From Glandiceps talaboti (lineage: Eukaryota; Hemichordata; Enteropneusta; Spengelidae), in NCBI RefSeq assembly GCF_964340395.1, contig NC_135568.1, forward strand, positions 3,112,501 through 3,167,500: a stretch of 55,000 nucleotides of DNA. The letters are read 5' to 3'. This document shows, one piece after another, positions 15,723-27,410 of this stretch; within the stretch, counting starts at the first letter, position 1; each line of letters starts with the position of its first letter. Position numbers and translations under genes: made by a program. A model generated the notes under the pieces. It saw only the letters and a list, made by a program, of their open reading frames with translations. It searched no databases and was not told the DNA's origin.

Positions 15723-15966
15723 CGTGTGTATGTTTCATTTGGTGATAAAATAGTCACTTCTGAATACTTTTGACACCGAAATGATCATCAAAGAAACGTT
15801 AACACAAAGTCTCGCCATGCGTGATTTTCATCCCGGATTTATCAGCAACCAGAACTTCTAAATACCCGGTATGTCTCGCAGACATAACGGTCACTCGCCG
15901 AATAATTCAAGATTTCCAGAATACTGATATTATAAGATTCAATGGATGAAAGAAACGTTGCGATCA

Positions 15967-16183
15967 ATAAGTGGATAATCGATTATCGATTTATCAATGA
16001 ATTATTTACCAAGTCCTTAATTAAGTCAGTCAGAAAAGCTACTTAGCGAGGGGATGAAGTAAATGTTTCGACTAATTAGTGGACAATTAATTATCGATTT
16101 ACTAATAAATTATTTACCAAGTCGTTAATTGATTCACACAGGTTTTGCTCACAATAAAGCTACTTAGCGGGAGGGGGATAACT
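15967..16183 (+). repeat. Direct duplication of about 110 bp
   Basis: Two copies share AGTGGA, ATTATCGATTTA, AATTATTTACCAAGTC and AAAGCTACTTAGCG, all in the same order. The second copy has about 15 extra bases before the last block. ATTATCGAT echoes the neighbouring palindrome. Confidence 0.7.
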
Positions 16184-16520
16184 CACTACAGGAATATGTT
16201 ACGTCATAGATAATGTATGAGACAAATGAAGGATATTATTGTGTATCGTTGAATTACAAATAAGTCTACAAATGTAGAGAGAAAATATTTAAAATAAGAT
16301 TTCCAAAAAAAAAAATGAAAAATCTACCTTTCTAATTAAATATGCGTCATGATGCTCATTTTTTAAATATTCTGCGACATTTTATATTGTTCTTAGATCT
16401 ACATAATTCAAAAGACAGCATGCACTTCCCCCATCACTATCAGACTACAGTAGCTACTCACAAAGTTTTTTCGCGTAAACTGACATAATGCTTCATTCGG
16501 CAAATTAAAATGAAACTTAC

Positions 16521-16635
16521 CGTCATCAAAAAGTACAGCTAAGTACAGTAATGGAAAAAACAAATGCTGGTCGTATCCTTCGGTGGGTGCTGAGTGAGAG
16601 ATGGTGAATAAATACAGGATGCCTTTCCTTCCCAT
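16521..16635 (-). CDS. Candidate far-upstream exon of gene A (speculative)
   Basis: The segment starts with an ATG directly after a TAG acceptor-like site (TTGTTAG) and ends at a strong donor, GATGACG|GTAAGT. It would encode 38 residues, M-G-R-K-G-I-L-Y-L-F at the start and L-A-V-L-F-D-D at the end, plus one base. That base would complete the Asp codon opened by the AC at the start of gene A exon 1, keeping the frame into the signal peptide. Against it: the distance is 14 kb, the polypyrimidine tract is weak, the peptide resembles no family I know, and a phase match happens one time in three. Confidence 0.18.
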
Positions 16636-17934
16636 CTAACAATACATATAATCCAAAAGTTGGCACAATTTACTCCATGTTTCTATATGAGTACGGCTCA
16701 TATCCTTCAAAAAAAACAATAGGACCTATCCCTATTGTATTTCATTTAGAAATGATTCTAATGACTCAAGGATATATATATACCCAATTGTATAGGTTTC
16801 TCCACCCAATTAAATTCAATCACTTAGCTGATCAAGACAGGAGGTTTTTGACGATAAGTAAGTCTTATATAACTCCAATGCCAACCTCTCGTCTCTCTGG
16901 CTACCACGTTCCTTCCGTTAAAATCACTGAATTGAAGTAGTTTTCAATACAATGATAGAATTGGGCGCTACCATTTAACTTATAGGGGGATCGCCACCGT
17001 GATAACTACCAGTCAATACGCCCACTTTCAAACTTAAAGCTCTCCAGATATGTATTTTCCCCTACTTCTGCAAAACTTAATTTAGACTCTGTGCGTTATT
17101 TGATCATATATTGGCGTGGTACCTATTGAATAATTGCCAAAGATGGTACAATATATTGTTGGGAGGGGGTTCCTGCCAATTCCAGAACAAGTTGATACAT
17201 TTCATGCATTTATATGACCAGACAATGGTAAAATCAACAGTGAACAGTTCACGATTGTAAACAGCTACCGATTGTTCAGTGTACAGGGTTCTGTTTTATT
17301 GGGTTTGGGTAACCCAACATACCAACTCAATGTGATCTTACCGGACATACTTTCAATGTCCAAGTTTCTATAATAGTGTTTTGCAATGGAATGCAATGAA
17401 ATGAATAAGGAGGAAGGAAGGGATGTGTCTAAGACAAACAGGAGAAGGAATGAAAACAGAAAAGAGAATGCGAAAATGGAAAGATAACATTGTCTACACA
17501 ACATTGCACAGCTGCACAGCACTGCACAACACAACACAGCACAGCACAGCACAGCACAGCATAACATAGCACAGCATCCGGCAGCGCAGCGCAACGCGAC
17601 ACAACTCATCATAACACAACAGCATAACTCAATATACTGTAATAACACAACACAACACAACACAACATAACACAACACAACATAGTTTTGAAATATTATT
17701 TAACTGTTTGATTTCCCAGTCAGCAATACAACTGTTGATAAACTGAACAAAATAGTGACTAATCCGCCCAAGAATACAGTGTACTCTTTATACAACTGAC
17801 ATATTCATTGTGAATTGAACAATTGCGATAAGTTTCTTTTCAAGGTAACAATACTAGTTGCATCTTACATTACAGACCAGACCTTCATTATAATTACCTA
17901 ACCCATGTCTATATCAGATGTGAAGTAACCTCTG
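16636..17934. other. No gene seen
   Basis: Apart from the pentanucleotide-type array at 17497-17686, I see only short ORFs without recognisable residues in this stretch. Confidence 0.5.
17497..17686 (+). repeat. (CACAR)n imperfect microsatellite
   Basis: Tracts of CACAG and CACAA units with drifted central copies (CAGCGCAACGCG). A cysteine/leucine-rich minus-strand ORF of 137 codons across it is a by-product of the repeat. Confidence 0.9.
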
Positions 17935-18072
17935 AATCCTATACATGTGTGAAAGTTGAAAACTACCAACGTCCCTGTCGAGATCAGATTTAGACTTCCT
18001 GATATAGATCACTCCATTTACACCACGTACAAACCAACGTTTGTCCTTGTCAAGTACTTTAACTTTATGGGA
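17935..18072 (-). pseudogene. Retroelement C-terminal fragment (decayed)
   Basis: The conceptual peptide reads V-L-D-K-D-K-R-W-F-V-R-G-V, then Y-I-R-K-S-K, then L-D-R-D-V-G and F-Q-L-S-H-M-Y. This W-x-V-R-G-V ... I-R-K ... N/D-R-D-x-G-x-x-x-L-S-H-x-Y pattern is what I recall from the extreme C-terminus of reverse-transcriptase-type ORFs common in invertebrate genomes, next to a GIY-YIG-like nuclease region in some. The rest of such an element is absent, so this is a relic. The family assignment is from memory of the motif and is not firm. Confidence 0.5.
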
Positions 18073-18508
18073 CCCGTCAGTTTCTAAGGCCTTGGGGTGG
18101 ATTGGATTGGAAACACTGTTTTTGAAATTAACCGTAGGGGTCATCCTTTTTAGAAAATTTCTGATGGAGGGGTCATTGTGTTTTTGATTTTGATGGCAGA
18201 AAAATTCACAGGGGCATGACCTTGTCTGGACTGTGTTATTTGTTCTTGTCCCTGTTTCTTAGCTATATTCTTTAATATTATATTACTTCACCAGGAGCGA
18301 CGCTCGGACAAAACTATACATATACATGTATTACCTACATGTACCGCACTAGTTACAGAACATGTAGTACTCAGCTGTTTCACAATAATGGCGAATGCTT
18401 CGTATATTGCACTAATTGAGGCAAAAGTTGACAGTTCCGTTATATGGTAATCTTCATAGATAGTTTATAAAAGAAGCTAAACTTTCAATTTAATACTTGG
18501 ATCGCCAA

Positions 18509-19027
18509 CTGATAACAGAAGAAGAGTGTTACAATGTGTTGAAAGTAATGCTATTAGGAAATAACTTGCCGGGGTCTGATAGACTCACTGTCGAATTTTA
18601 TCGTGGTTTTTTAGAAAGACATTAAGTCTCTCCTCGCAGTAACGTTGAGTGAAGTTTGATATGAATAATTGGAGACAGTGACACTCCTACACACTGACTT
18701 CAAAATAGCGACCAAGGCTATATCTTATAGAGTAAAAGACGTCTTACCGTCAGTCATCAGACTGGCTATATGAAAGGAAGATTCATAGGTGAAAAGTTTC
18801 ATTTAATTTCAGATTTACATAATTTTACAAAACAACGTAACTTAAATGAGGATATTTTATTTGTTGATTATGAAAAGACATTTTACAGTGTGAACTGGAT
18901 ATTTATGTTTAAAGTACTGGAAAAAAGGAATATTTTTCACTTCTTAGAGGGCTCCAACAAGACTGTCCTCTATCTGCACTTTTTAGTTTTACTTGTCATT
19001 GAAGTTCTTGCATGCAAGGTCGATAGA
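18509..19027 (+). pseudogene. L1-type non-LTR retrotransposon reverse transcriptase fragment
   Basis: Three frames must be combined to read it. The first part gives ITEEECYNVL, then P-G-S-D-R and V-E-F-Y-R, the region just before the RT domain. A second frame gives F-K-I-A-T-K-A-I-S-Y-R-V-K-D-V-L-P. Back in the first frame come G-Y-M-K-G-R-F-I-G-E, L-I-S-D and L-F-V-D-Y-E-K-T-F; that last aspartate matches RT motif A. Then a third frame has R-G-L-Q-Q-D-C-P-L-S, and I-E-V-L-A follows. This order is typical of L1/Tx1-type elements. In-frame stops and at least three frameshifts show it is dead, and the F-A-D-D catalytic motif and downstream parts are missing. Confidence 0.85.
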
Positions 19028-19986
19028 TTCATTGGAACACATATATTTAGAGTGCTGTTGCAAGTGAAGGTGGTGGCGGTGACGACGGCGGTGATGATGA
19101 TGATGATATGTTATATTTTGACGTATAATACACAACACCCATACAGCAGTCCAGCTACACAATAGCAACGTGTACAGCTACTGAAAATACAATCATCCGG
19201 TGCATTCATTAGAGTGGCTCTATTTGATAAAACATGTCTAAAATGAGTTACATATTATCCAATCGTTTCACCATTTCATAAACTTCAGTAGTATTCATAT
19301 GGGATACCTGCCAATTACTCGCGAAATGTTACTGAAATGTTACCTTTCTTCGTTGTTCATTCTTCCATCTACACACATAAGTTCAAACGCATATTGAACG
19401 CAAAGTGACTATATTTTTTTTCAATAGATTAAAAGGGTTAATCATATTGGATTTTAAGTTTCTAACAGACTCGTGATAAAGGTCGTCGACCCCCTCATAT
19501 TTTGAGTGTGACCGGACTTTACCTATTATGTAGAGCGCCCTCATCGATAAAGATTACCAATATTAGTAGATGGACTTACGTGTCACGTCATAAAACTATG
19601 ATACCACAGTGCGTACAATTTTCTTTTAAATCCCAGGTGTTTGCAGTGGTGTTATCTTATATGCCAGACAACTGTTTTGCATCTAAATATTATTATTCAT
19701 TTTAATTAACACACATGTTAAATTATTCATGTCCCTACCAAGAAGCCACGTTTACTGCACAAATTACTAAGTTAAATTAAAGGTGTTAAATTTCTATAAT
19801 CGCTCAGTGTAAATAGCATATCCTTGATATTAATCGTCGTCGAAACACGAATTAATAATATAATATGAATTTTTAAATACATAGACACACTTTAATGTTT
19901 GACATGTAAAAGTAGAACACACCCTCAGAAAGTGATGGTGGTGATACACGTTCACCTAAAGTGTTATATACGGGTATGGTATATAT

Positions 19987-20073
<87 letters not shown>

Positions 20074-22312
20074 AAGGGCTTGATATGTGGACTAACACTG
20101 TGATAACAACATAAATCATCATATTCAAGAAATCATATTTATAAAAATTTAATGGTAAATAATCGATATAGTTATATTATTTTCTTTCTTAATTGGGAAC
20201 AAAGGTTAGACTAACTTCGTCTTAGCTGTATTTCTTATCCTTAGGAAATACACAAAAGTCGTCCTTACTGTCATTACTACCGTGCGGTCTCTCGGTCTAA
20301 AACAGAGTTAAAGAAATTTGTAATCTGGCTCACCCACTAGTCTGTTTTCTGTCTTCATTCCAGCTTATTCTCATACATCATCGAACACTATGAAATCGCT
20401 AATTCTATAATTAGGTTGCCATTACTTCCAGAAATCACATCTGAATTTAATTTTCCCGGCTTAGTCATTCCAGTGATATGATTTGTGGAAGTGATTTGAA
20501 TCATCATACCGATGTTAGACGGGAAAGGGTTGTCATGATGGGCAAGGCATCGTTACAAGTACACATAATAACCTTTACCAAAACAATGCCTTTAAAATTA
20601 GTTGACAAAATTAAGTTTGGGTCACCAGTCATATATAATTGGATAGTCGGTACTTGTAGAAAATAGAACCAATGGGAGATCCCCTTGTTAAGTTAAAAGT
20701 GTGGGAAGAATATAATATAAAATATGGAGAGTTTTCAAGCTAAAAATTGTTATAAATTTATTTTTAACTTTTATCTTGTATAAAAACACTCTACACGTGT
20801 ATCTCAGCATCTCGTATATATATATATAAGTTGTCTGATGATCGCGCAATGCGTGAAACTCCGAGTTACAACCAAGAAAGAGTTCCAGTACTACCAAAAC
20901 TATTGCGCTCTGCCACTGCGGTATAGAGCACTGTCTTAGCAGATTGATACTCACCGAGTTATATATATATATTACCATTGTTCAAAATGTCCTTCGGTTT
21001 GCCAATTGCAAGTTTCGTCTTCCATTTTGTATAATTACTGTAACTAAGGGCCCTAGGAGACTGGTACTACAGTCCCTTGGGAGATTTTATCTCGTAGCCT
21101 TCAAATGTGTTAAGTTTGTTATTGTACTTTTGTAAATGAAAATGTCCTCAACTTTGTTTTTCAATTTTTCTCCGTTTAGTCTCCCAAGGGCTACACGTGC
21201 TCACCCGACCGAACATCGCAATTACTCGGTCAGGTTATCATTTCATGCAAAGGACAGTGTTTTTGTTGTTGTGTTTTAAACATGATTTTATTCAAATGAA
21301 AAATAAAAAAACCTGGAGTCTTTAACAATATCAGTAATGATTAAAAGTAGATGTGCAGATAGTATATATACCAGGACTGTGAATTATATGTATCGCGTTA
21401 GAAACTAACATTAACTGTGCCATTTCATCCCTATCATTGTTGATGCAAACAGCTGGGTATGAGTTGAGATTATTCTAGTTAATATGGGTTGCTTGTAACC
21501 TGCAGCCCCAGACTTATACACATACTGGAATAATCAACTCACGAATATTTTCACGTTTCTGTACACTGATATGGATATGTGATCTAGGGTTTCCAGTACT
21601 GCGTTTTTACTTGATGAAGGACGCTCTTGTTGAAATATAAACGATATAACTTTACCGTGTTTGTTGTCAGTAATGTGATCCCATCGCTGCCAGTGTGACG
21701 TCATCATCACGTGACTGAAAATGTCTGGAAAAAATTTCCTCGAATGTAAAGACGGTCATGTTTACCCAGTATACTGAATCCTTGGACAATTTACCAACGA
21801 TGTATACAAATATGTTTCTATTCATTAATCAATCGATAGCCCGTACCGTCTACGATTTGCTGATCTGGAACCACACAATACGCTATTCATAAAACGTAAT
21901 ATTGTAGTGCTACGAAACAGAATTTATTAAAAATGAAAGTAGACCTTTTTTTAGTAGATAAATGTTTTAAAACTTTACGAAATTTTTATGAGTGGCATAA
22001 TAACAAAACTAATAAACCACGTGTGTTAATCGGCGAATATATAACCCAGGTTTGATTCATTCCAAACCGAAGTGTCCACAATCAATTATGAGAATACAAC
22101 ACGACAGCATTCGATGTTTTCAACAATTGCGACTTAGCGTGACATGTGTTCATGACCAGTGTCCAATAGAGTTCACATCACGATCATTGGAATGTCATAG
22201 AAGGACATAGTACTATCTCTCATATATGTACACTTCGGTTGATTAAGGCGGAGAGTCGAGATATTCTCCTGGGGAGAACTACCATCAAAAGGGCATTATC
22301 ATGCTGGATTGA
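19028..22312. other. No gene seen
   Basis: Short ORFs only. A TA array lies at 19989-20070 and a short AT run at about 20815-20828. I could not extend the retrotransposon fragment into this interval. Confidence 0.5.
19989..20070 (+). repeat. (TA)n microsatellite
   Basis: About 40 uninterrupted TA dinucleotides. Confidence 0.97.
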
Positions 22313-22642
22313 TCACGCTGTGAAAATTGATAACAAAACGTTTGGTTGCCTGTGGATACGGAATTTATAAATACCTTGATTACCTTCCATGATAGGTTTA
22401 AATGAGATTGGATCGTGAACTTGACACTGAGCTATATTTAAAACAATGTTGTCATGTTTTGTATGGAATACGTCCAACGTACTGTACGAAACGAAGACAG
22501 GGACAGGTGCGTTTAAATCTAAAGTAGGGCGACTTTCTAACAACGCCTGAAGAACCGTCGGGTCTGCGCATCCTTTATCTGCGGTGACAGTGAATTCATG
22601 ATATTTTATTAACCAGTGAAGACAACCGACACCAATGTCCAT
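22313..22642 (-). CDS. Unrecognised ORF with coding-like composition (109 aa)
   Basis: The ORF starts M-D-I-G-V-G-C-L-H-W-L-I and contains T-A-D-K-G-C-A-D-P-T-V-L-Q-A-L-L-E, P-V-P-V-F-V-S-Y, D-N-I-V-L-N-I-A-Q-C and P-I-S-F-K-P-I. Residue use is balanced and not repeat-driven, unlike neighbouring ORFs, and a 110-codon run without stops is unusual in this AT-rich DNA. There is no signal peptide or membrane segment, and three cysteines are present. Possible donors at GAAG|GTAATC and CAAG|GTATTT, and an acceptor-like CCCCACGCAG upstream, mean it could be part of a spliced gene. A stop (TAG) lies four codons before the ATG. I do not recognise the family; a decayed element or a single exon are both possible. 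Confidence 0.35.
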   Translation of the reverse strand: MDIGVGCLHWLIKYHEFTVTADKGCADPTVLQALLESRPTLDLNAPVPVFVSYSTLDVFHTKHDNIVLNIAQCQVHDPISFKPIMEGNQGIYKFRIHRQPNVLLSIFTA

Positions 22643-24324
22643 TGAAACGTTTCTCTATTGTAGTCTGTTAAATGTAGTTTTTGTGCCTGCGTGGGGTAAA
22701 GGGGTCAGCTGGGGTCAGTAATAACACCGTCTATAAAATAATAGGGGGCGGCACGGGTGTCATATTGTACGAAGTACGGACGTTATCTCGTATTTTACTA
22801 CAGGTAGTTTACTACTTTCTTCGTCTACCGTTTTGTTTGACCCTCCCTAGCCATAACGGAATTAACAACGTCACATATCGTTTCTACATAGTTTGTATTT
22901 TATAATGGCCTTCGAATGAAATCAGCTCCAATTGAGAACGTTGATGGCGCTCGTTAAAAATCGATAGTTATAACAACAATAGGTTTTGAGCGATGAGTGT
23001 GTCATCAGTGAAAATGCCAACAGGCGGGAGGTGTTTTGTTGGTTGCTACATTATTTACAGGAGTAAAGAAAGCAAAATCTGGTCTCCAGGTAAGTGAGAA
23101 TGATGATAAATCGTTTCGTGTGAGTGTTAATGATATTCATTGTCTGGCTAATGTAAGTATTAGTTCGGGATCGTGAAACATCGACGTAAATTCTAGAAAG
23201 TCTAAAGGTTGTAATTGTGAGATTTAGTCACCTATGCTGTAATATAATCAACTATCTCTAATTTAAGAGAAGGGAGATTACATGAATACAGAACCGGTGA
23301 TAAATTTACGGACCAAAGGTATGTATATATGAGAATGGCCTGTAGCCAGTAACACTTGAACTTTGAGTCGGAGAATAAGCATGATAATCTCTTTCTAATC
23401 TGACAAAGGCGTTCATCATGGTTTCATGCAGTGAGATAATACAGCATACGAAACGCTATAGGAATACAAACTTGCAGTGGTGAATGTTGGGGTGCTAAGA
23501 TTTAGCCTGTACATATGAAAGCTTTAGATACAGCTCATCTATGCATATTTGGGTTGAAACGAGAAAATGTGTATCTCTTAGTGTTTCGACCGTAACATTT
23601 GTATTACTAGACCAGTACTTAGTGGTGTACAAGAACGCATACAACGCTAGCAATCACTGAACAACAGCGCTGCAGTTATACCATTTTGCCAAGTTTGAAA
23701 AGACTTCAAGATATGTTAAGGAGATGTTAGCTGGAACTAGTGGTACTTCTTCTTAGCAAGAGTGTATAGACAGTCTTTGAAACCAAACCTATAAACAGTT
23801 TACTAATTTTGGGCAAATATTTACGAGAGCTAGAAAAAACAAAATGCTTATTTATTTATTTTAAACCTGAAGTCATTTTATACAATATAGTGTACAAAAG
23901 AGTCTTAAAATCTTGTTCATCAAGCTAACCATTTCAAGTTTATCCATCACTGACTAAATTTAACCAGGTAACAAAATATTACAATCATAAACACGGAAAA
24001 AGGACGTTCATAACCAAGGCCGTCGTCTTGTTAATTTGACTAAATATGGCTGACTCGAAAGACAGTTTAATTTCAGATTCTGTTAATTGACACAAACAAT
24101 GATTAACATTGACACCCCTAGTATTCTAAAATAGTTAAAATTAGTTATAAAAGTGTAATAAACAAACGACTCTTCGTATGTAGTAATTAGATTTTAATCA
24201 CTGTTAGAATAGCTAACAATCTCTTCAGATGAATTATTTGGGTACGTTTTACTACATATTACCGGTATTCACTAAATTATTAGATTGAGTTGCAAAAGAA
24301 TAGATGGGTGAACTATCGTGAAGA

Positions 24325-24329
24325 CTGAG

Positions 24330-24404
<75 letters not shown>

Positions 24405-24431
24405 TAGACGGACGGACGGACGGACGGACGA
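24325..24431 (+). repeat. (GACA)n-(GACG)n microsatellite
   Basis: About twenty GACA units followed by about six GACG units. Two further arrays with the same two units occur at 33172 and 41219, in the opposite order. Confidence 0.95.
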
Positions 24432-25354
24432 ATGGAATTTTGTATACTGGCGATGTCAGTAAGCAACGCTTCCGTATGAAATCAAATACCACCATCTTGT
24501 GCAATATACTATATTATTATTCCAAGATGTAAAATAAATAGACCCGGAAGGAATGATTTATATTCCAATTGTCGGTATTATTTCAAATGTCCGTCTTATG
24601 AATGTAGCAAATTTGATATGTATTTGTTCTATTATATTCACCTTAGTGGTCAGACACCTGTGGGTATTACACGGCTGGGGTCATACTCTCTAATTCATTA
24701 GATTGGTAATTGTAAACTATCTGAATAGATCGGCTTTCAACAAAGTTTCACGATCGGATTTGCAGGTTGTTTTTCAACGTAATTTCTCGCTATGTGGTAA
24801 ATTCATTTATCGTGTTGTGAAAACAATTCACAAACTGGATATGACATTTTGCTATCCTCGAGGGATTGGGGTGACATTTCAATATTACTTTGGCCGTCAT
24901 AACTAGCATCTCATTGTGTTAGTATTTTGACAAGTGCACTGTCTATCCTGTAGAAGCAATATTCATCACAATTCCAGAATTTTTGTATGTGTCGAATTAC
25001 TAGATGTTAGGTATAGTTTTAGGCTGTTTGTGCGATGAGATGTGACAACGTTTATGTGTGGTAGGTAAAATCATAGATAAATACGGTAAATATGACTTTA
25101 TTGATAAATCTTGGCTAGGGGAGTTCGTACTTACTCAACAAATGCAAATTGATGTATGGAAAGGGAAGAACGCTATTAACGTAGTATATGTATAGGATTT
25201 TTTTTTAATCTTTGCTTGTTCAGGAAAATATGATAGTAAAATATTGAGAAAATTAATTATTTCCTAACCGTAGAATAACCTTGGATATAAACTCTCTAAA
25301 CCATTTTTGTAACTTTGTTCAAGAAAACTCCAACCTCATCAGTTTAAATTCAAT

Positions 25355-25470
25355 TTTTAAAAATCTGGGGTCACCATATACACATTTTTTAAATAGAGGT
25401 CAAATTGATATCAAAATTTAATGAATTTAATATGGCCGCCATCCAATATGGCCGCAACCGATTACTTTTT
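25355..25470 (+). repeat. Dispersed repeat, CCAATATGGCC family, copy 2
   Basis: This matches 600-745 in opposite orientation, with AAATCTGGGGTCA, AGGTCAAATTGATATCA, and ATCCAATATGGCCGC preceded by a second ATATGGCCGCC. It lacks the triplication and the C-run of the other copy. Confidence 0.55.
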
Positions 25471-25709
25471 TTAAACTAGATACGGTGAACCCTACCATTT
25501 CTCTTATAGTATTTCTAATGGACCAATGACAATATTTGAATAGATTCAGGCATCTGAATGAAACGAGCTTTTTGATGCAATACAGACATTTTTATGTCAA
25601 CTTATTTTGATCAAAGGTGTCCAACTTGTAAATTTTAATTAGAAGTTTGTTGTATCCATTAGTACTGTAATAGGTTTAAATTATTATTGCATTGGGGCCG
25701 CTGTTTTTT

Positions 25710-25875
25710 GGGTGCGGACCCAAAAATCAATTTGATTGGCTTCATATACTGTGTATGCAAGTATATGTTAAATCAAAGGTAATGCAGTACTGTTCAGGGT
25801 GTACAATAGTACGGTTAAGCTATTATATCTGGCAAAACAAATACAGTAAATGTTCCAGCCGCAGCTAGTTGAGAT
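25710..25875 (+). repeat. Dispersed repeat, GGTGCGGACCCA family, copy 2
   Basis: Second copy of the family described at 5108-5275, same orientation, diverged at scattered positions and with small indels. Confidence 0.7.
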
Positions 25876-27410
25876 TTAATATACTTAGTATATGTCGTAA
25901 ACACATTGACACTACAGACAAGCTCCTCTTCACATCTCTTTATTGTGTCATTATGTTATCTGTGATACTTTGATCTATCGTCATATAGGTGTAAATCCTC
26001 ACGATGTGTGTTTGTTATCTAAACTTGATGCTATAATTTTTTTAAACAATCGTCGTAACATCGCGTCACCACTAACCGCACGATAGTTCATCAAATCTCT
26101 GCTTTCTACATGATTTTTTTGGACAAATGGACATAATTTATAGTAAACATATTAAAGCTCATATTTATTTATTTCATTTTAAAATATCATACTTTTCTGT
26201 TGATCTACTTACTGAAATATAATAATGCATAAGATGTCAGGGTGTGAATCTCAACTCATTTGTTTAAACTCGTGAATTATGACCTCAATTCCCTAGTGAA
26301 CTGAATATTCAATCTATAAACGTTAGAAATCAATTATTTAAACAGTTGGGGACAGCTGATCGTATACATGTACACTCACGCAACGAATGGTTGTCTTTCT
26401 TTCAAGGAATGTCAAACAGAAGTCTGGTATTGTTTTTTGGTGTTTTAATGACAATAATTTATTATAAATTGACAGACATGTCGCTATTTTAATCTGGTTT
26501 TGTGCTTTGGGTTACATGGTGGTCATCTATTGATATGTTGCAAAAATATTTTAGACAGTTCGGTTTATCTGAGACGGTTCAGTCTGTCTGTCTGTCCGCC
26601 ATATCGAGAGACATGCTTTGTCACTGTACAGGGAATTTAGGTAAGGATCGGGTTTTGATTAATGATTTCTCTTTTGTTTTTTTGTCAGAAGCATTTTTCA
26701 TTTTCACTTACTGGTATTGTTGTCTTCTTTATTGCACTCCGTTGTATAAGTGTACAGTTGAGTGCACGACACAGAATTTATGCATGAAAAACACTTTTAC
26801 TGAAAGCTAATCCAAAAACTGCTCTAAACATCCATAACACCGAGTAAACAGAGAGACGAACACACACATTTAAACTACAAATTGTTTTGCGAAAGATTAG
26901 ATTGCATTTTAATGTATCGTCCTCTTCGCAAAAATGTTAAGCGACTCAAGACTGTTTTGTTCTGTTTCACGTTTTACGAAGAAAGTACTTGTAACTTGAT
27001 AATCGTAAAGAAAAACACAGATAGTCCGTAAGGATGCAAACGTGTACATTTGTACTTACAATGTAGTTTAAGAAAGTTTCATCAAAACAAAATACAATTA
27101 CTACTATAACATTAAACCTGACTACGAAAGTCGTCAAAAACAGAGAAATGGCATTCAACACCTATTTGGAAAATAGCGTGGGGGCATGGTTCTTAGACTC
27201 AGACGCATTTATTTATAGTTTACAATGCAAATGGTAGTTTCACACCAAAGCTTTTCTCAAACTTGGGTCGTTGATCCATGACGAATAGACTTTAACGCAC
27301 ACTCCGTTGCAAAACAATTTGGTGTTCGATGAGGGACAACTTCTACGAATGCAGTAAATACTGGGATCACGCCAACGTTATTAATTTTGTTAACATTCAA
27401 CGATTGCTAC

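Noticed and set aside
17265-17678. 137-codon Cys/Leu-rich ORF on the minus strand
   Set aside because: Driven by CACAG/CACAA units; the non-repeat tail has no recognisable residues.
24272-24504. Leu-Ser-Val-Cys repeat ORFs on the minus strand (also at 33152-33511, 41174-41431, 42639-42857)
   Set aside because: They are read-through of GACA/GACG arrays.
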